6,575 nt of DNA from Candidatus Stercoripulliclostridium pullicola (GTDB lineage Bacteria; Bacillota; Clostridia; Christensenellales; DTU072), in assembly GCA_017694145.1 (NCBI GenBank), contig JADINF010000010.1, positions 1 through 6,575 of the forward strand. Direction: 5' to 3'. Of this stretch, positions 6,219 to 6,575 are shown piece by piece. Each line of letters starts with the position of its first letter. The first letter of the stretch is position 1. Below the pieces are notes generated by a model, which did no database searches, had not been told where the DNA came from, and was given only the letters and a program-made list of their open reading frames with translations. The position numbers and the translations under genes were made by a program.

Positions 6219-6271
6219 GAAAAAATTTTTTTGCGCACGTTATACTCTCGTATAACTCCGCAAACGGTTAT

Positions 6272-6300
6272 ATTCTAACTCATTTGAGTGGTTATGTCAA
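6272..6300 (-). promoter_or_regulatory. Promoter of the DUF898-like gene
   Basis: On the minus strand a perfect -35 TTGACA (6300-6295) and a -10 TAGAAT (6277-6272) are separated by 17 bp. Transcription would start near 6265, giving a leader of about 57 bases. Operator site 1 fills the spacer and site 2 overlaps the -35, so binding at either would block RNA polymerase. Confidence 0.8.
6276..6291. promoter_or_regulatory. Operator-like site 1
   Basis: TAACTCATTTGAGTGG contains the inverted repeat ACTCA-TT-TGAGT (6278-6289), the best palindrome of the three sites. It lies between the -35 and -10 of the leftward promoter. Confidence 0.65.
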
Positions 6301-6313
6301 TCACTTTGAGTTA
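6298..6313. promoter_or_regulatory. Operator-like site 2
   Basis: CAATCACTTTGAGTTA is a diverged copy whose right half TGAGTTA matches the consensus TAACTCA-TT-TGAGTTA. It is centred 22 bp from site 1 and overlaps the leftward -35 region. Confidence 0.55.
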
Positions 6314-6317
6314 TGCA

Positions 6318-6345
6318 TTAACTCATTTAGGTTATAGAATATAAT
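6318..6345 (+). promoter_or_regulatory. Probable promoter region of the XRE gene (exact hexamers uncertain)
   Basis: One reading is TTAACT (6318-6323), 16 bp, TATAAT (6340-6345); this puts the transcript start near 6352, only about 9 bases before the ATG and inside the weak AAGGA site. Another uses TAGAAT (6335-6340), the same -10 hexamer as on the leftward promoter, but with a poor -35. The region is clearly promoter-like, but which -10 is used cannot be decided by reading. Confidence 0.45.
6319..6334. promoter_or_regulatory. Operator-like site 3
   Basis: TAACTCATTTAGGTTA has a perfect left half and a right half altered to TAGGTTA. It is centred 21 bp from site 2 and lies in the probable rightward promoter, which suggests autoregulation of the XRE gene. 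Confidence 0.6.
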
Positions 6346-6360
6346 AAAAAGGATATATTT

Positions 6361-6575
6361 ATGGACGTATTGGCGAGAATAGACGAATTAAGGAAGGAGA
6401 AAGGCTGGTCGGTCAATTACCTTGCGCTCGAAGCGGGGCTCACGCAATCCACTCTTAACAATCTTTATTCGCGTAAGACGGAACCGAAAATTTCCACCCT
6501 GCGCGCTATCTGCGAAGCTCTCGGCATAAGCCTTTCCGATTTTTTCAAAGAGGACGTCTCCCCCGACGACGAGCT
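6361..6575 (+). CDS. XRE/Cro-type HTH transcriptional regulator (3' end outside window)
   Basis: The frame opens with ATG at 6361 and runs off the window after 71 codons without a stop. The visible part is almost entirely one HTH_3-type DNA-binding domain: IDELRKEKGWSVNYLALEAG (7-26) gives the first helices, LTQSTLNNLYSRKTEPK (27-43) the turn and recognition helix, and the ISTLRAICEALGISLSDFF segment (44-62) the closing helices. The acidic EDVSPDDE that follows begins a linker or short tail. The protein may be a stand-alone HTH or carry a C-terminal domain beyond the window. The ribosome site is weak (AAGGA at 6349-6353, 7 bases from ATG), fitting low expression. Its position next to three operator-like sites and divergent from the DUF898-like gene suggests it represses both promoters; the sites as its targets are inferred. 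Confidence 0.88.
   Translation, partial: MDVLARIDELRKEKGWSVNYLALEAGLTQSTLNNLYSRKTEPKISTLRAICEALGISLSDFFKEDVSPDDE

Overview
The window reads as a stretch of bacterial chromosome with mid-range to fairly high G+C (judged by eye, not computed). Genes are tightly packed, carry strong AGGAGG-type ribosome binding sites and use the standard code. The gene types suggest an anaerobic member of the Firmicutes/Clostridia, probably an uncultured gut-type lineage: a two-subunit class I (iron-sulfur) fumarase, a small anaerobe-type nitroreductase, an AmaP-like alkaline-shock membrane anchor, and a medium-chain acyl-CoA synthetase joined to an HTH-cupin module. The taxonomic placement is inference only. 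No insertion sequence, CRISPR array, tRNA or rRNA was seen.

Layout. (1) Bases 1-1595 form a rightward operon: the C-terminal part of the fumarase alpha subunit (cut by the window edge), the fumarase beta subunit overlapping it by an ATGA junction, and a nitroreductase-family flavoprotein. A GC-rich hairpin with a T-run at 1633-1668 probably ends it. (2) Bases 1703-5056 form a second rightward unit. A near-consensus promoter (TTGATA, 17 bp, TATACT) drives an AmaP-like protein with two membrane segments, an Asp23-like domain and a very acidic Ala/Glu tail. A 757-residue fusion of XRE-type HTH, cupin and AMP-forming acyl-CoA synthetase follows. A strong hairpin terminator at 5020-5056, able to work in both directions, closes the unit. 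(3) Bases 5105-6575 hold a divergent pair: a leftward membrane protein with DUF898/YjgN-like repeats, and a rightward small XRE regulator that runs off the window. The 152-bp gap between them holds three related 16-bp operator-like sites centred 21-22 bp apart and placed on the promoters.

How the genes may work together. Region 1 is central carbon metabolism (malate/fumarate interconversion) with a redox flavoenzyme of unknown substrate. Region 2 joins envelope-stress type membrane anchoring with activation of a carboxylic acid to its CoA thioester, in a protein that carries its own DNA-binding and small-molecule-binding modules. Region 3 looks like a self-contained regulatory module in which the XRE protein represses both itself and the membrane protein. 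The points most worth following are the regulator-enzyme fusion, the phased operator array, and the internal duplication in the membrane protein.
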